A stretch of DNA of 64,000 nucleotides, taken from the NCBI RefSeq assembly GCF_050624435.1, contig NW_027459181.1:1-64000 (forward strand), in the 5' to 3' direction. Both the position numbers and the translations under genes were made by a program. This document shows positions 12,138 through 22,770 of this stretch, one piece after another. The number at the start of each line of letters is the position of its first letter. Within the stretch, counting starts at the first letter, position 1. This stretch comes from Tenrec ecaudatus. Taxonomy: Eukaryota > Chordata > Mammalia > Afrosoricida > Tenrecidae. A model generated the notes under the pieces. It had not been told where the DNA came from. It saw only the letters and a program-made list of their open reading frames with translations, and did no database searches.

Positions 12138-12244
12138 CAATATCTCACCTGAATTTAGAGCCTATCTCAAGAATGGTTCGGACATATTGAACATTAATGA
12201 TCAGCTACCAGAAGACTTGTGAAATAGCATCAAGGTCATCAATC

Positions 12245-12330
12245 TTTTTTTTTTTTTTGTCATGTGAACTGGGGCTATTTATTTATTTATCATAAATTAT
12301 TTTATTGGGGGCTCCTCAAAAAGATCATTA
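12245..12330 (-). repeat. Short poly-A retrotransposon tail in RTE
   Basis: A T-run followed by AAATTATTTTATTGGGGGCT, the reverse complement of the AATAAAAT-tail family end. The RTE continues on both sides. Confidence 0.6.
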
Positions 12331-13327
12331 ATAATACAGGAGAGAAAGAAAATACTACAGTGGATATCAGAGGAGATTGTGAAACTTGCTCTTGAACCTA
12401 AAGCAGCTAAAGCAAATGGAAGAAATGATGAAATAAAAGAGTTGAACAGAAAAATTTGAAAGTCCAGCTTGAGAAAATAAAGTAAACAATTATATTGTAA
12501 CGTGTAAAGACCTGGAATTAGGAAAGCAAAAGGAATGAGTACAGTCAGCATATCATAAATTGAAAGAACAGAAGAAAAAATCCAAGCCTTGGACTAAAAT
12601 GTTGAAGGATTATTTATCAAACTATTGAATGATGCAGGGAGAATCCAAAGAACATGGAAGGAGTATACAGAGTCTCTGTACCCAAGAATTAGTTGAGGTT
12701 CTACTAGTTCAAAAGGCCAAGAGGAAGTTGAAGCTGCAATGTAAGCATTAGTGCAAAGCAAGGAAGGGATAGGAATGGAAATATTTCAACACGCTCATGC
12801 AGTGATAGTCCATGTCAAGAAATTTGGAAGATAGCTATCTGGCCAACCAACTGGAAGTGATTAATATTTGTGTCCATTCTAAAGAAATATGATGCAACAA
12901 AATCTGCAAATTAATTTAAAATAACATTAATATGACATGCAAGTACAATTTTATTGAAGATAACTTTAAAAGTAGTTATAGCAATATGTCAACAGGAAGC
13001 TGCCAGAAATCCAGGCTGTATTAAAAGAGGGCATGAGGCAAGGTATATCAATGCTGATTTCAGATGGACCTTGGCTGAAAACAGAGGATACAAGGAAAAT
13101 GCTTACTTATGTACTATTGACTATGCAGAGGACTTTACTGTGTATCATAACAAACTTTGGGTAGCATATGAATACATATGAGAACAATTGGAATTCCCGT
13201 ACATTTAATTGTGCTCCTGTGGTACCTGTACACAAACCAACAGGAAGTGGTTCGAATAGAACAAGGGGATAGTGCGTGGTTTAAAATCAGGAGAGTGTGT
13301 GTTGTGGTTATATCCTTTCACCATATG

Positions 13328-13668
13328 TGTTAGACAGGGTTCTCTAGAGAAACAAAACCAGGACATTTATGATTTGATAGATAGATAGAACACGAAGGAA
13401 TATAACAGCTAATTAGTCCACATAGCAGTACAGAGGACTCAGTTTAACTCACTTCCATGCAACAGTAAATATGGCAGTACAGCCAGGCAGCAAACTGCAG
13501 AACTAGGTAAGGCAGCCACACACTGGTCTGATCACCAGAGAGCAACTGAGAGATAGGTGTGGCTTGCTGAGCCATTTATCTCTTTGCCCACGAATCAAAC
13601 TGCGAACTTATTAATCCCACATGTTCTTATTGGCCAGGTTGGCACTATAAACCTACCTATCTATCACA
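13328..13668 (+). mobile_element. LTR-like solo element in RTE RT region
   Basis: Starts TGTTAGACAGGGTTCTCTAG and ends CTATCTATCACA, with RTE sequence (CACCATAT | CTATACTTATTC) on either side. Contains a short GATA run. The related copy at 49,828-50,328 is on the other strand. Family not named; fossil. Confidence 0.6.
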
Positions 13669-14107
13669 CTATACTTATTCAAATAATCTGAGAAGCTGCT
13701 CTGTATGAAGAAGTTGAGGCATCTGAATTGGAGGAAGAATCATTAACAACCTGTGTTATGCAGATGACCCAATCTTGCTGGCTGAAAGTCAATAGGCCTT
13801 GAAGTACTTAATGATAAAGCTCATATAAATTAGTCTTCAACACTAAGAATACAAATGTCTTCTCAACTTAACAAATATAAACCCAAAACATCATTACAAA
13901 TAGAGAAATGTAGCTAAACTCTATTTTACTTGGACCCACAATCAATACTCACAGAAGCAGCAGTCAATAAATCAACGTATTTCATTGGAAAAATCTGTGG
14001 TAAAAGACCTCTTTAAAATGTGAAAGAGCAAATGTTTTACTTTGGGGATTAGCAAGTTATGCCTGCTTTTAGCCTTGATATTTTTAATCACCTTAGATGC
14101 ATGTGAA

Positions 14108-14284
14108 AGGAGTCTTAATTTCAGTGTCTGGTATGGGTTGAATGACTCACAGCAAGGTTGGTGGTTCAACCCACTTGCTGCTCCACAGAAGAAAGAGGAA
14201 GCTATTTGACCCTGTAAAGATTTACAGCCTTGGAAACCCTATATGGTCACTATGAATAACAAAAGACTTGATGGTAATGTTTGG
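14108..14284 (+). repeat. AfroSINE with 12-base target duplication
   Basis: The body has GATTTACAGCCTTGGAAACC and the head GTTGGTGGTTCAACCCAC. TGCATGTGAAAG flanks it on both sides (14,098-14,109 and near 14,290), and the RTE is interrupted exactly there. The A-box end is poorly preserved. Confidence 0.85.
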
Positions 14285-14859
14285 CATATGCATGTGAAAG
14301 ATGGACCATACATAAGGAAGACTGAAGAAATTATGATGCCTTTAAAATATGATGTTGCAAATAATTTTGAATATACCACGAATGCCCAGCAGAACAAAGA
14401 GGTCTGTCCCAGAAGAAGTACAGCCAGAATGTGTTTTAGAAGTGAGGATGGTAAAACTTCATTTCATATACTTTGAACATGGTATCAGGAGAAATTAGTC
14501 CCTAGAAAAGGACAAAATACTTGGTAGAGCATCATCAAAAAACAGGTAAACCCGGAATGAGATGGATCAACACAGTGGCTGTAACAATAGGCTAAAATAT
14601 GACCATTGTGAGGATGTCACAGGACTAGAAAGGCTTTTATTCTATTGTGCATAGGGTCACTATAAGTGGCAGTGCGTGAGTTTTTGTTGATTAACAACAC
14701 TGGGATATGAGCAATGTCCCCATGGCATATGCTAAACTGTCACCATGCTGGACACAGTTGATCTTTGTGGCTTTAGAGGGTAATTATTTGGAGGGTTATG
14801 ATTCCACTGAATTTTTTTCTGTGTATTCAAACTATTCCATCCTAAGATTCCACAGATCT

Positions 14860-15045
14860 ATCCAAACCAAGCTCACTGCCATTGAATCAATGCTAACTCA
14901 TATCGACCCTACAGGACATGGATAAAATTGTACCTGTGAGGTTCTGAGACTGTACCTCTTTACAGAGTAGAGTCCCATCTTTCTCCCGAAGAACAGCCGG
15001 TGATTTCAAAATACCGACCGTGCAATTAGCAGCCCAATGTGTAAC
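14860..15045 (-). repeat. AfroSINE
   Basis: TCACTGCCATTGAATCAATG at the 3' end, ATCGACCCTACAGGACATGG, and the head CAATTAGCAGCCCAATGTG. Confidence 0.85.
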
Positions 15046-15617
15046 CAAGAACTATTCAGGGAAGCTAGAGGGAGAGCATGAAAAGAAATGAATAGTTGAG
15101 GTGGTTGGATGCACATCCATCCCTTTGTTCTACTCTCTATGACTTTTTCTGAGTTCATTCAAAAGGTAAATTAAGACACAAAATAGAATTCTACCCAACC
15201 CTGCTATATGCCTAAACAGTATCCATTTTTCTCATTCTTACTACTAATAGAAGCTCAATTTTGTTTAGGGTGATAATGTACCTACTTAAATCGCTCACTC
15301 CTAGGCTGCCTTGCAGCTATGCATAAACATTTGACCCAGTTTGGGCCAAATATGTGTAGGTGAAAGATACTGAGTAGGACTCCCAAGAAAGTTTTTGTTG
15401 TTGTTTAAGGCAAAACACTTCTCTGGCATAACCCATTTCATTTTTGTCCTTGGCTCTTCTGCTGTCATGCTCCCTAGTCAGAATATTGAAAGATGGGAGA
15501 GTCACATAGGTTACATGAGTTTGGCAGACCAAAAAGCATGCATTCTCCTATATCCAAGATGAGTCCCTGAGCAAATACGCCAGACCTAGGCTACCTATTT
15601 CAAGACTTACTATTGTA
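15046..15617. other. Intergenic, possible ancient relic
   Basis: 15,300-15,420 (GGCTGCCTTGCAGCTATG; GACCCAGTTTGGGCCAAAT) resembles an old mammal-wide repeat from memory. The rest is unrecognised. Confidence 0.3.
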
Positions 15618-15812
15618 TAAGACAAACCCCTGTGTGGTGCAAAGGGTTAACACAATTCACTGCTAAGCCAAAGATGCCTTGGAAGAAAAACCTGGCAATC
15701 TACATTTAAAAATTCAGCCCTTGAAATCTTCATGGAGCACAGTTCTACCCTGAATCATATGGGGTAACTGTAAATCAGAATCAATTCAGTGGCAACTGGT
15801 TTGGTATTTTTG
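15618..15812 (+). repeat. AfroSINE, diverged
   Basis: GCAAAGGGTTAACACAATTC, TGGAAGAAAAACCTGGCAAT, and 3' CAGAATCAATTCAGTGGCAA. The 5' end is weak. Confidence 0.75.
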
Positions 15813-15934
15813 GTGTTAATATAAGAAAAATGAAGCTTTTGTGATTAGACCACTAGAGTCAGTTTGTTTTTTTCCCATGTAGCCAGATACAATTTGGACT
15901 GATAGAGAAATAATTAAAAGAATGTAGAGTTAAG

Positions 15935-16128
15935 TAAGCGTAATGATTATGGAACTAATCATTTAGCAATGGGCTGCTAACCACAAGGTCAGTAGTTCAA
16001 ATGCACCAGTCACTCTGGGGGAGAAAAGTGAAGCTCTCTGCTTCTGTAAAGATTTACAGTCTTGGAAGCCCTATATGGGGTTGCTATAAGTTGTAATCAA
16101 CTTGATAGCATTTTATTTGTTTGAGTTT
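15935..16128 (+). repeat. AfroSINE
   Basis: GGGCTGCTAACCACAAGGTC, GTAAAGATTTACAGTCTTGG, and 3' TTGTAATCAACTTGATAGCA. Confidence 0.85.
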
Positions 16129-16334
16129 GGTGACTAGTACGTAAGCTTTGAGGGGGTAGTAATAGATACTTTGAATACTATTCTTAGCACTATAGGTATT
16201 ATGTCTTTTGCAAATGGGTAAACGAACAAAAGCGATATTCATTTTGTGTTTTCTGTAGTTTGCCTTATTCTTCCAAGAAGATTGCTCAAGTGTTAAGACC
16301 CAGTCTTCTCAGGCATACTTGAATAAAAGAATAA

Positions 16335-16500
16335 CTGATAGACACAGACTTGAACCCTTGCCTGTGTGATCATTGGTGTGTCACTGTTTTTCAATCCATT
16401 TCTCATCTGTGAACTGGGGATTACACACGTAGGCCACAGGGTTCTTTTGGAAATTCAGAGTAATATGTGTGTCTTTGATTGAGTGCCCGTGCATGCCGAG
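16335..16500 (+). repeat. MIR (mammal-wide core SINE)
   Basis: GACTTGAACCCTTGCCTGTG, then TTTCTCATCTGTGAACTGGG and the ACACGTAGGCCACAGGGTTC region. This is the MIR core order, with its usual old divergence. Confidence 0.75.
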
Positions 16501-16926
16501 CTTATTCCTGAGGCCTGGGTGCAGGGAGGCTATTTGAGATCTGATGGCAGGGAGTGGGAATAGGAAAGCGGACGCAAGACTGAGTTAGGGGGAGAAGCAA
16601 TCACAATGGGAACGGGGTGTTGAGGCTTTTAATGTAGGATACAGGGGCTTGATTCCCCCAGGACTTCTGAGCAACATGGGTTCTGTCCTAGAATTGTCTA
16701 CCAGAAACATGGGGCTGGGCTCTTCTTCGCCTGTAGTGGTGTTGAGCATTCCTCCTAGTAAGGTGACCTCTCCTACCTTCCTGGGTTTGGCTTTCCATGC
16801 CTTTGAAAAGGCTTCGAGGCAGAAGGACATGGAGAGCTGCGTGCTGCACAGTTGTGATAAGACACCATTTCAGCAGGAGCCTGCACTTACATAGAGCCTT
16901 TCGCCACTGCTATGATGGATATCAGG
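16501..16926. other. Intergenic, GC-richer, nothing recognised
   Basis: Two 81-residue frames on opposite strands (16,585-16,894) overlap. Neither shows a known motif or splice-flanked exon. Confidence 0.4.
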
Positions 16927-17130
16927 AGGAGCCCTGGAAGTGCAGTGGTTACAAGTTGGTTTGCTAACTTCAAGGTCAGCAGTTCAAAACTACTAGCTCC
17001 AAGGAAAAAAGATGGGGTTTTCTACTCCAATAAAGAGTTGTAGTGTTTGAAACTCGCAGGGGGCAATTGTACACTGCCCCACAGGATCGCTATGAGTCGG
17101 TATTGACTGGAAGGCAGTGAGATGGTGTCG
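16927..17130 (+). repeat. AfroSINE
   Basis: GAGCCCTGGAAGTGCAGTGG, the B-box-like CAGCAGTTCAAAACTACTA, and 3' GATCGCTATGAGTCGGTATT. Confidence 0.88.
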
Positions 17131-17412
17131 GAGATGGGTCAAAGGAATGTAGCATGGCAACCCTAAGAATCTGCTACAGAACCATAAAGTGCCTGGGATA
17201 GATGAGTTTATTGTGCTTGGCCTTTTAAAACCATCAAACGGGCAACAGTTAGAAAGTCAAACATACCAAGTGTCATTGGAGATCCGGGGAAAGGAGAGAA
17301 ACACTGCTAATGATGCAGGTTTGCTGCACAGCAATCTGGCAGAGCTTAGTGAAAGTCCATTGAATGGACCCTAGGACCTAGTGAGCCCCTCCTGGGCGTA
17401 CAACCAAAGAAG

Positions 17413-17600
17413 CGCAGTCACTGAGTTGACTTTCATTCCTCGTGACCCTATCAAACAAAGCTGAATGGTCCCATGATTTTTCAAGGCTTCTATTGGGAAG
17501 TAGACAGCCATGCCTTTATCCCACAGTGTGTGGAAGACGGCTTCAAACTACTGACCTTTGTGTTAGCAGCCAAGCACTTAATATCTCCCCCATCAAAGCT
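17413..17600 (-). repeat. AfroSINE
   Basis: TCACTGAGTTGACTTTCATT, TTTTTCAAGGCTTCTATTGG, and the head GTTAGCAGCCAAGCACTTAA. Confidence 0.8.
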
Positions 17601-17624
17601 CTCTCCTGGATGTATAAAAGCAAA

Positions 17625-17795
17625 CAAAACCCCAGTTGATTCTTCCTCATTAGCAACCCTACAAGGCACAATAGAATTGCTGCTTTAGGTTTACAAAACT
17701 AAATTCTTACGACAGCAGACAGCCTCTCTTTGCTCCATGGAATAGCTGGTGGGTTGGTACTGCTCACCTTGGGGTTAGCAGCCCAACACATATTT
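17625..17795 (-). repeat. AfroSINE, second in a head-to-tail pair
   Basis: CCAGTTGATTCTTCCTCATT, TAGCAACCCTACAAGGCACA, and the head GGGGTTAGCAGCCCAACACA. Same orientation as the neighbour at 17,413, with about 25 bases between. Confidence 0.8.
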
Positions 17796-17884
17796 CCTGG
17801 GTATATAGGCCAAGCTATTTATCCAATTCACAGGGCCCTTGGGACATTTTTACAAGAATGGTCACCACACTGATACCTGCAGTA

Positions 17885-18115
17885 GAGAAGAGTTGGAGCC
17901 GAATTGGATGCCAATCAACAGACAACTGAAGAAGGAAACAAAAGAAAGATGATGATTGCTCATGACCAAGTGGCACGCAGCAGCACATACAATTGATATG
18001 CAGCATGACAATAACTCTTAATGACATTGCAAGGAGTTGAAAAGTTCAAAAACAGAATGAGATTTATATTGCAGTACCATTCATGGAAGCTGAAAGCCCA
18101 TTCACCAAGCAGCAT
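17885..18115 (+). repeat. Possible old L1 ORF2 end/3' UTR relic
   Basis: GGATGCCAATCAACAGACAA, AATGACATTGCAAGGAGTTG and CAGTACCATTCATGGAAGC follow, in order, a well-known mammalian L1 segment. Strongly decayed. Confidence 0.45.
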
Positions 18116-18357
18116 GGTCTAGTGCACATGGCTGTATGCCTATAAGGACACACACACACCAAGCACCCAGCAGGGGGTATTAGTCTGAAGAGGGGAATGG
18201 AAGTGATGTGAATGTGGAAAAGGAGGGACAAAACACAAGCAGGGCCTGACATTGATCAGGGTTCACAGTGTGCTATAAAGTAGGCATGATTAATCACTTC
18301 CCTGTACCAGAAGACTGAGCTAGATTTTTAAAGCAAATCGAGTGCCTGGAACACAAT

Positions 18358-18778
18358 GGTTGTTAGCTGCTGTTGAGTCAGCCTCCATCCCAACTCACTG
18401 TGACAACCAGCTCCCAGTGAGTCCATGGGCAATATTCTCCCTGGTCCTGCACCATCTCTTTGGTTGTGCATCAGATTGTGATTCAAAGGGGTTTTCGTTA
18501 ACTGGTTTTCAGAAGAAGAAAGCCATGCTCTTCTTCATCGCTCATCTTAGTCTGGACACATCACAGAAACAGGTTCAGTCTCAAAGCCGCACCCAACCAA
18601 GCTTCCCCATTTCAGTATCATAGCAACGCAGAATCAGTTCAGTACCTCAGCAATAACCAAGCATCCCCCTGACAAATGAGTGTTGGATGCACATGAGTTT
18701 CATTGTCTTGGACTCAAACCCAGATCTCCCACATGAAAAAGGAGAATTCTACAACTGAACCACCAATTTACCCTCAGA
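18358..18778 (-). repeat. tRNA-Gly-headed, RTE-bodied SINE
   Basis: Read on the minus strand it opens with a tRNA-Gly-like head: TTGGTGGTTCAGTTGTAGAA and the B-box part GGGAGATCTGGGTTTGAGTC. Next comes an RTE 5'-derived body (reverse of TCTTAGTCTGGACACATC), then the RTE 3' end (reverse of GTTGTTAGCTGCTGTTGAGT). The layout is a tRNA promoter plus RTE 5' and 3' sequence, so mobility probably depended on RTE enzymes. Diverged, single copy in this window. Confidence 0.75.
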
Positions 18779-19164
18779 ATATAATATGTATCCAGTAAAT
18801 GGTTATTAAGAATGTGGCTGCCAGGAAAATCCAGCAATTTCCTGCCAAGGCTTAACACTAATATCTTCCCCCACACACTAGAAGGCTGCAGAGGAATGAC
18901 TTTCTCCATGCCAGCCCTGGTATCTAGACAAGGGACCCTAACACTGAGCCACTGAGCCCCAGCAGGCTGGGGAGCAATGTCAAATTGGATGAGGGACAAT
19001 CCTGGTTGAGTTAGTTTCCCTAAGCTCGCAGGGCAGTTTAGCATGTCCACAGCTGTGTTCAGAATAGCCATGCGATTACCACCGAGAGAAATTCTACATG
19101 CTTTCACACCCCATGCTAGTCGTTGCAGCCATCGTTGAGTACAGTTCATGCTCATCACTATCTA

Positions 19165-19348
19165 GAACTCACGGTGACGCTGTGGGTGAGCCATTGGGCA
19201 GGTAACCTCAAGGTTGGCAGTTCAAAGGCACCAGTTGTTCACTGAGAAGAAGGTGAGATGATCTGCTCCTGTAAAGATTTAGCCTGAGGAATTTTATATA
19301 GGGTCACAGTGAGTCAGGATCAACTCAATGGTGTTGGTTTGGTTTATT
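19165..19348 (+). repeat. AfroSINE
   Basis: AACCTCAAGGTTGGCAGTTC, CTCCTGTAAAGATTTAGCC, and 3' GTGAGTCAGGATCAACTCAA. Confidence 0.82.
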
Positions 19349-19589
19349 AGACCCACTATCAGATCATATTTAATGTTTTTATTAACATGTATATTTGCCA
19401 CAAATCCAATGTCTTTTATTTTTATCACTGCATTTCAATACAATTTGTGCCTTTGTGATTCTGTATTTCATTGGAGGTATTTGGAAATATTATTCTGGGG
19501 AGTGGGCAGGTGTTCCATAGCCTTTCCTAAATGCCAAAAGGATCCATGGGGTTGCAATGGTTAAGACCCTCTAATAGAGTTTATCAAAG

Positions 19590-19945
19590 AGCCCTGGAGG
19601 CACAATGGTTAAGTGCTCAGCTGCTATCCAAAAGGTTGAAGGTTTGAACCCACCAGTGGCTCTGTTCTTGGAAGAAAAACCAGGCAACTCATTCTTGTAT
19701 AGATTACAGCATAGAAAAGACTAGAGCAGTGGTTCTCAAACTTCCTAATGCCACAACCCTTTCATACAGTTCCTCATGTTGTGGTGACCTCCACAACCAT
19801 AAAAATATTCTCATTGCTACTTCATAACTGTAATTTTGTTACAGTCACCCTGTGCAAGGGTCCCACAGGTGGAGAACCATTGGTCTAGAGAGCTCTGCAC
19901 TGATGCATTGAGTCACTATGAGTTGGACTGGACTAGAAGGTTCCT
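19590..19945 (+). repeat. AfroSINE split by a hAT element
   Basis: The 5' part 19,590-19,736 (GAGCCCTGGAGGCACAATGG) and the 3' part 19,885-19,945 (GTCACTATGAGTTGGACTGG) are separated by the hAT relic at 19,737-19,884. Confidence 0.85.
19737..19884. mobile_element. hAT (Charlie-type) non-autonomous element in a SINE
   Basis: Ends CAGTGGTTCTCAAAC and (reverse complement) CAATGGTTCTCCACC form inverted repeats. The flanks GACTAGAG and GTCTAGAG match at 7 of 8 bases, fitting the 8-base hAT target duplication. It was active after the SINE. Confidence 0.85.
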
Positions 19946-20554
19946 AAAAAAAACACCAACAATCCTTTTTTACCATGACCTTGTTAACTCAAAAAGATTA
20001 ATAAGCAAATTCACAAATGAGGACATCCAGTTGCCCCTCCAAACTGGACAAGCATGAGTTAAATGGTGACCTTGACCCCACGGTGTCTTCCAGTTGGTGC
20101 CATGCTGCCTTTATTCCCTCTGCCTCTCAGTTCTGTGGAGAAGAAGGGGAAAGGGAGGGAAAGAAAAAGAAAGAAATGAAAAGATAATTTTCCCAGCTTC
20201 TTCACATCACTGAATTGAACTTTACTTTTAATAAAAGTATTATGAAATGGAAATGGTGCTTTCACTATTTTGCTTTTAGGTGATATTCAGAGACATGGTG
20301 CTGGTAATTATTTGAGCCGGGGAGGTTAATGTGCGGACTTTCTGAATATGGTTGAGCCAGCATGCCCCCTTCCAGGCCTAGCATTTCCCTGGACTATGAG
20401 AAGTTATAGACAGTCTACCCTCTTCTTCCTCTGACTTCGCTGCAAACCATGGACACACTGGTTCTGACTTGACCTGGCTCCAGTACAGAAAAAAATATCC
20501 TCCTTGCATAATTGTAGTGCTTGCATTGGAAGGCACCCAGAGACAAATCTCTCA

Positions 20555-20680
20555 TCTGGTGGCATAATGGGTTATGTGTTGGGCTATTAACTGCAAGGTC
20601 AGCAGTTGGAATTCACCAGTCGCTCCTTTGGAGAAAGATGAGGCTTTCTTCTCCCATAAAGAGTTATAGCCTTAGATGAG
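20555..20680 (+). repeat. AfroSINE 5' two-thirds (left arm)
   Basis: GGTGGCATAATGGGTTATGT, CTGCAAGGTCAGCAGTTGGA, and CATAAAGAGTTATAGCCTTA. The 3' end is missing. Mirror at 63,407-63,535. Confidence 0.82.
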
Positions 20681-21009
20681 TATAAAAACTCAAAATGCAT
20701 TGGCAGAGATTCCACAGAGAATAAGCCTCCATTAAATCCCCTGGGACCATTCACCAGGGATGGGATTAAACCCTGCTCACCGTCAGTACATCAGAAAGTG
20801 TATTGTTGCAGATATGATTAGGTTAAACATTAACATCTTATCATTTGTCTTTACTCTTAACACGTTTTCATTTGTTCTTTTTTTAATATTCTGCTTTCCT
20901 TTTTATTGAAAAAAGTAACTAATGTCACTAAACAAGTAGAGAATTTGTTAAATGAGAATCTAATCGGTTATGTAAACTTTCATTGTAAACATAACACAAT
21001 TTTATTTTT

Positions 21010-21105
21010 ACAAAGAGTTATAGCCTTGGAAACCCAGGAGGCCGGAGTATTTTCTCTCGATAGGATTGTTATGCACCCAATGGCAATGAGTATTGTTGGA
21101 TTTTG
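21010..21105 (+). repeat. AfroSINE 3' fragment (left arm)
   Basis: AAGAGTTATAGCCTTGGAAA through GCACCCAATGGCAATGAGTA. The head is missing. Mirror at 62,986-63,076. Confidence 0.7.
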
Positions 21106-22031
21106 TTTCTTTATTGTTTTCTGTAGCTATGGTGGGGTATAGGGGTTATGTGTTGTGCTGCTAAACGCAATGTCTGAAATGGCAAATTTGAAATCCCCAG
21201 CCACTCCAAGGGAGAAAGATGAGGCTTTCTACTCCCCTAAAGAGTTCTAGTCTCAGAGCAGCCAGTCGACAAAGAGAACAACATGGCTGGCCCCACTATG
21301 AGACATGATGCCCCTCAGTGACCAAGGGTGATACAGGGGACAGCACTGGAGACACAGTGTGCGAATTGCACCTAACCTGATTCCACCACACCGAGGCAAA
21401 GTGTGGTGGAGTGCAGTGGAACAGCAAGGGAATGGAGTGGCAAGGTCCCCAGGGAATGCTGAAAGTGGAGTTTGGGGCCAGGTTGTGGTGCCTCAACAGA
21501 CTGGATTGGAAAACACTCCTAAGGTCCAACAAATGATCCTTGAACTAACTATAAGCTCTTCTTTCTTGATGTGTTTTGTTTTGTTCTTTGTCAGTGGTTT
21601 GTTTTCGTTGTTTTGTTGTCTGGTTGTATACTGTTGCTCTGTTTTCCTCTGTCTTGTTTTCGTGCATGTTAGTGTCTCCACAGGTCTGTCTAAATAAGAC
21701 AGGCTGGATGAACTATCTGGAGGAAAACAACAGGACCAACAGTTCCGGGGGCAATTGGGATAGGGGGAGGTGCGGGGTGGGGGGTAAGGAAGTGGTGTTA
21801 ACAAACACAGGGACAAGGGAACAATATGGGACTCAAAATGGTAGTAAGGGGGAAGCGGCAGGCCTGGTAGGGAATGATCAAGGGTAAGATTACGTAAAGA
21901 AGAGGTATAGCTGTAACCCAGGTTGGGACGGAGCATGGTAGTGGGACAGGAGGAAAGTCAAGGGAGATGGAGGAGAGAGCTAGGAGTCAAAGTGCATTTA
22001 TAGAGGTCTAGACAAAGACATGTACATGCAA

Positions 22032-22032
<1 letters not shown>

Positions 22033-22070
<38 letters not shown>

Positions 22071-22072
22071 TA
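22033..22072. repeat. (TA)n microsatellite (left arm)
   Basis: Pure and near-pure TA run inside the poly-A retrotransposon. Mirror at 62,004-62,052. Confidence 0.9.
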
Positions 22073-22680
22073 TGTATGGGGAAATAGATCTCTGTGTCTA
22101 TATTTATAGGTTTAATATTAAGGTGGTGGCAGGACCTTGGGCCTTAACTCAAGCACTCCCTCAATGCATGAATACTTTCTTTTATTAAATTGGCACTCTA
22201 CAGTGCTCATCCTCCCGACACAACTGCTGAAGCCAAAGCTGGTGAACAAGTAAATGTGGTGAAGAAAGCTGATGGTGCCCGGCTTTCAAAAGAGATAGTG
22301 TCTGGGGTCTTAAAGACTTGAAGATAAACAAGCGGCCATCTAGCTCAGAAGCAACAAAGCCCACATGGAAGAGCACACCAACCTGTGTGATCACGAGGTC
22401 CCGAAGGGATCAGTTATCAGGCATCAAAAAACAAAAAAGTCACAGTATTGGCTGCACACCTCCATGATACGATTGGCGAAGACAAATGGGTGCATAAGCA
22501 AATGTGGCGAAGAAAGCTGATGGTGCCTGGCTATCAAAAGAGATAGTGTCTGGGGTCTTAAAGGCTTGAAGGTGAACAAGCGGCCATCTAGCTCAGAAGC
22601 AAAAAAGCCCACATGGAAGAAGCACACCAGCCTGTGCGATCACATGGTGCCAAAGGGACCAGGTATAAGGTATTATGCAA

Positions 22681-22770
22681 AAAATATATACATACCATAT
22701 ATATGGTATATATATGTATTTATATATATGTATATATGTGGAGATATATATATATATATATATATATAAA
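22681..22770. repeat. (TA)n-rich microsatellite (left arm)
   Basis: Interrupted ATATAT/GTATAT runs. The mirror at 61,283-61,397 carries a longer pure AT run, a length difference between the arms. Confidence 0.9.

Larger units (their letters stand above)
9875..14695 (+). mobile_element. Near full-length RTE-clade LINE with nested insertions
   Basis: Ordered RTE landmarks: 5' region (ATACCAGGCAGGATCACCCA), endonuclease (10,840-11,460), middle (12,331-12,900), RT region (13,000-13,325) and the conserved YADD box at about 13,757 (AACCTGTGTTATGCAGATGA). The 3' region (13,690-14,107, 14,285-14,695) ends near the AfroSINE-like CATAGGGTCACTATAAG. Insertions are a 5'-truncated RTE (10,171-10,836), two LTR-like solos (11,658; 13,328), a short poly-A tail piece (12,245) and a SINE (14,108). 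Many stops make it non-functional; it is old. Confidence 0.85.

Noticed and set aside
17160-17300. Possible fragment of another LINE reverse transcriptase (a PGIDEF-like peptide)
   Set aside because: One short motif only, with no supporting residues on either side.
18700-18778. Genuine tRNA-Gly gene
   Set aside because: The cloverleaf is degraded and it continues into an RTE-derived body, so it is a SINE head.
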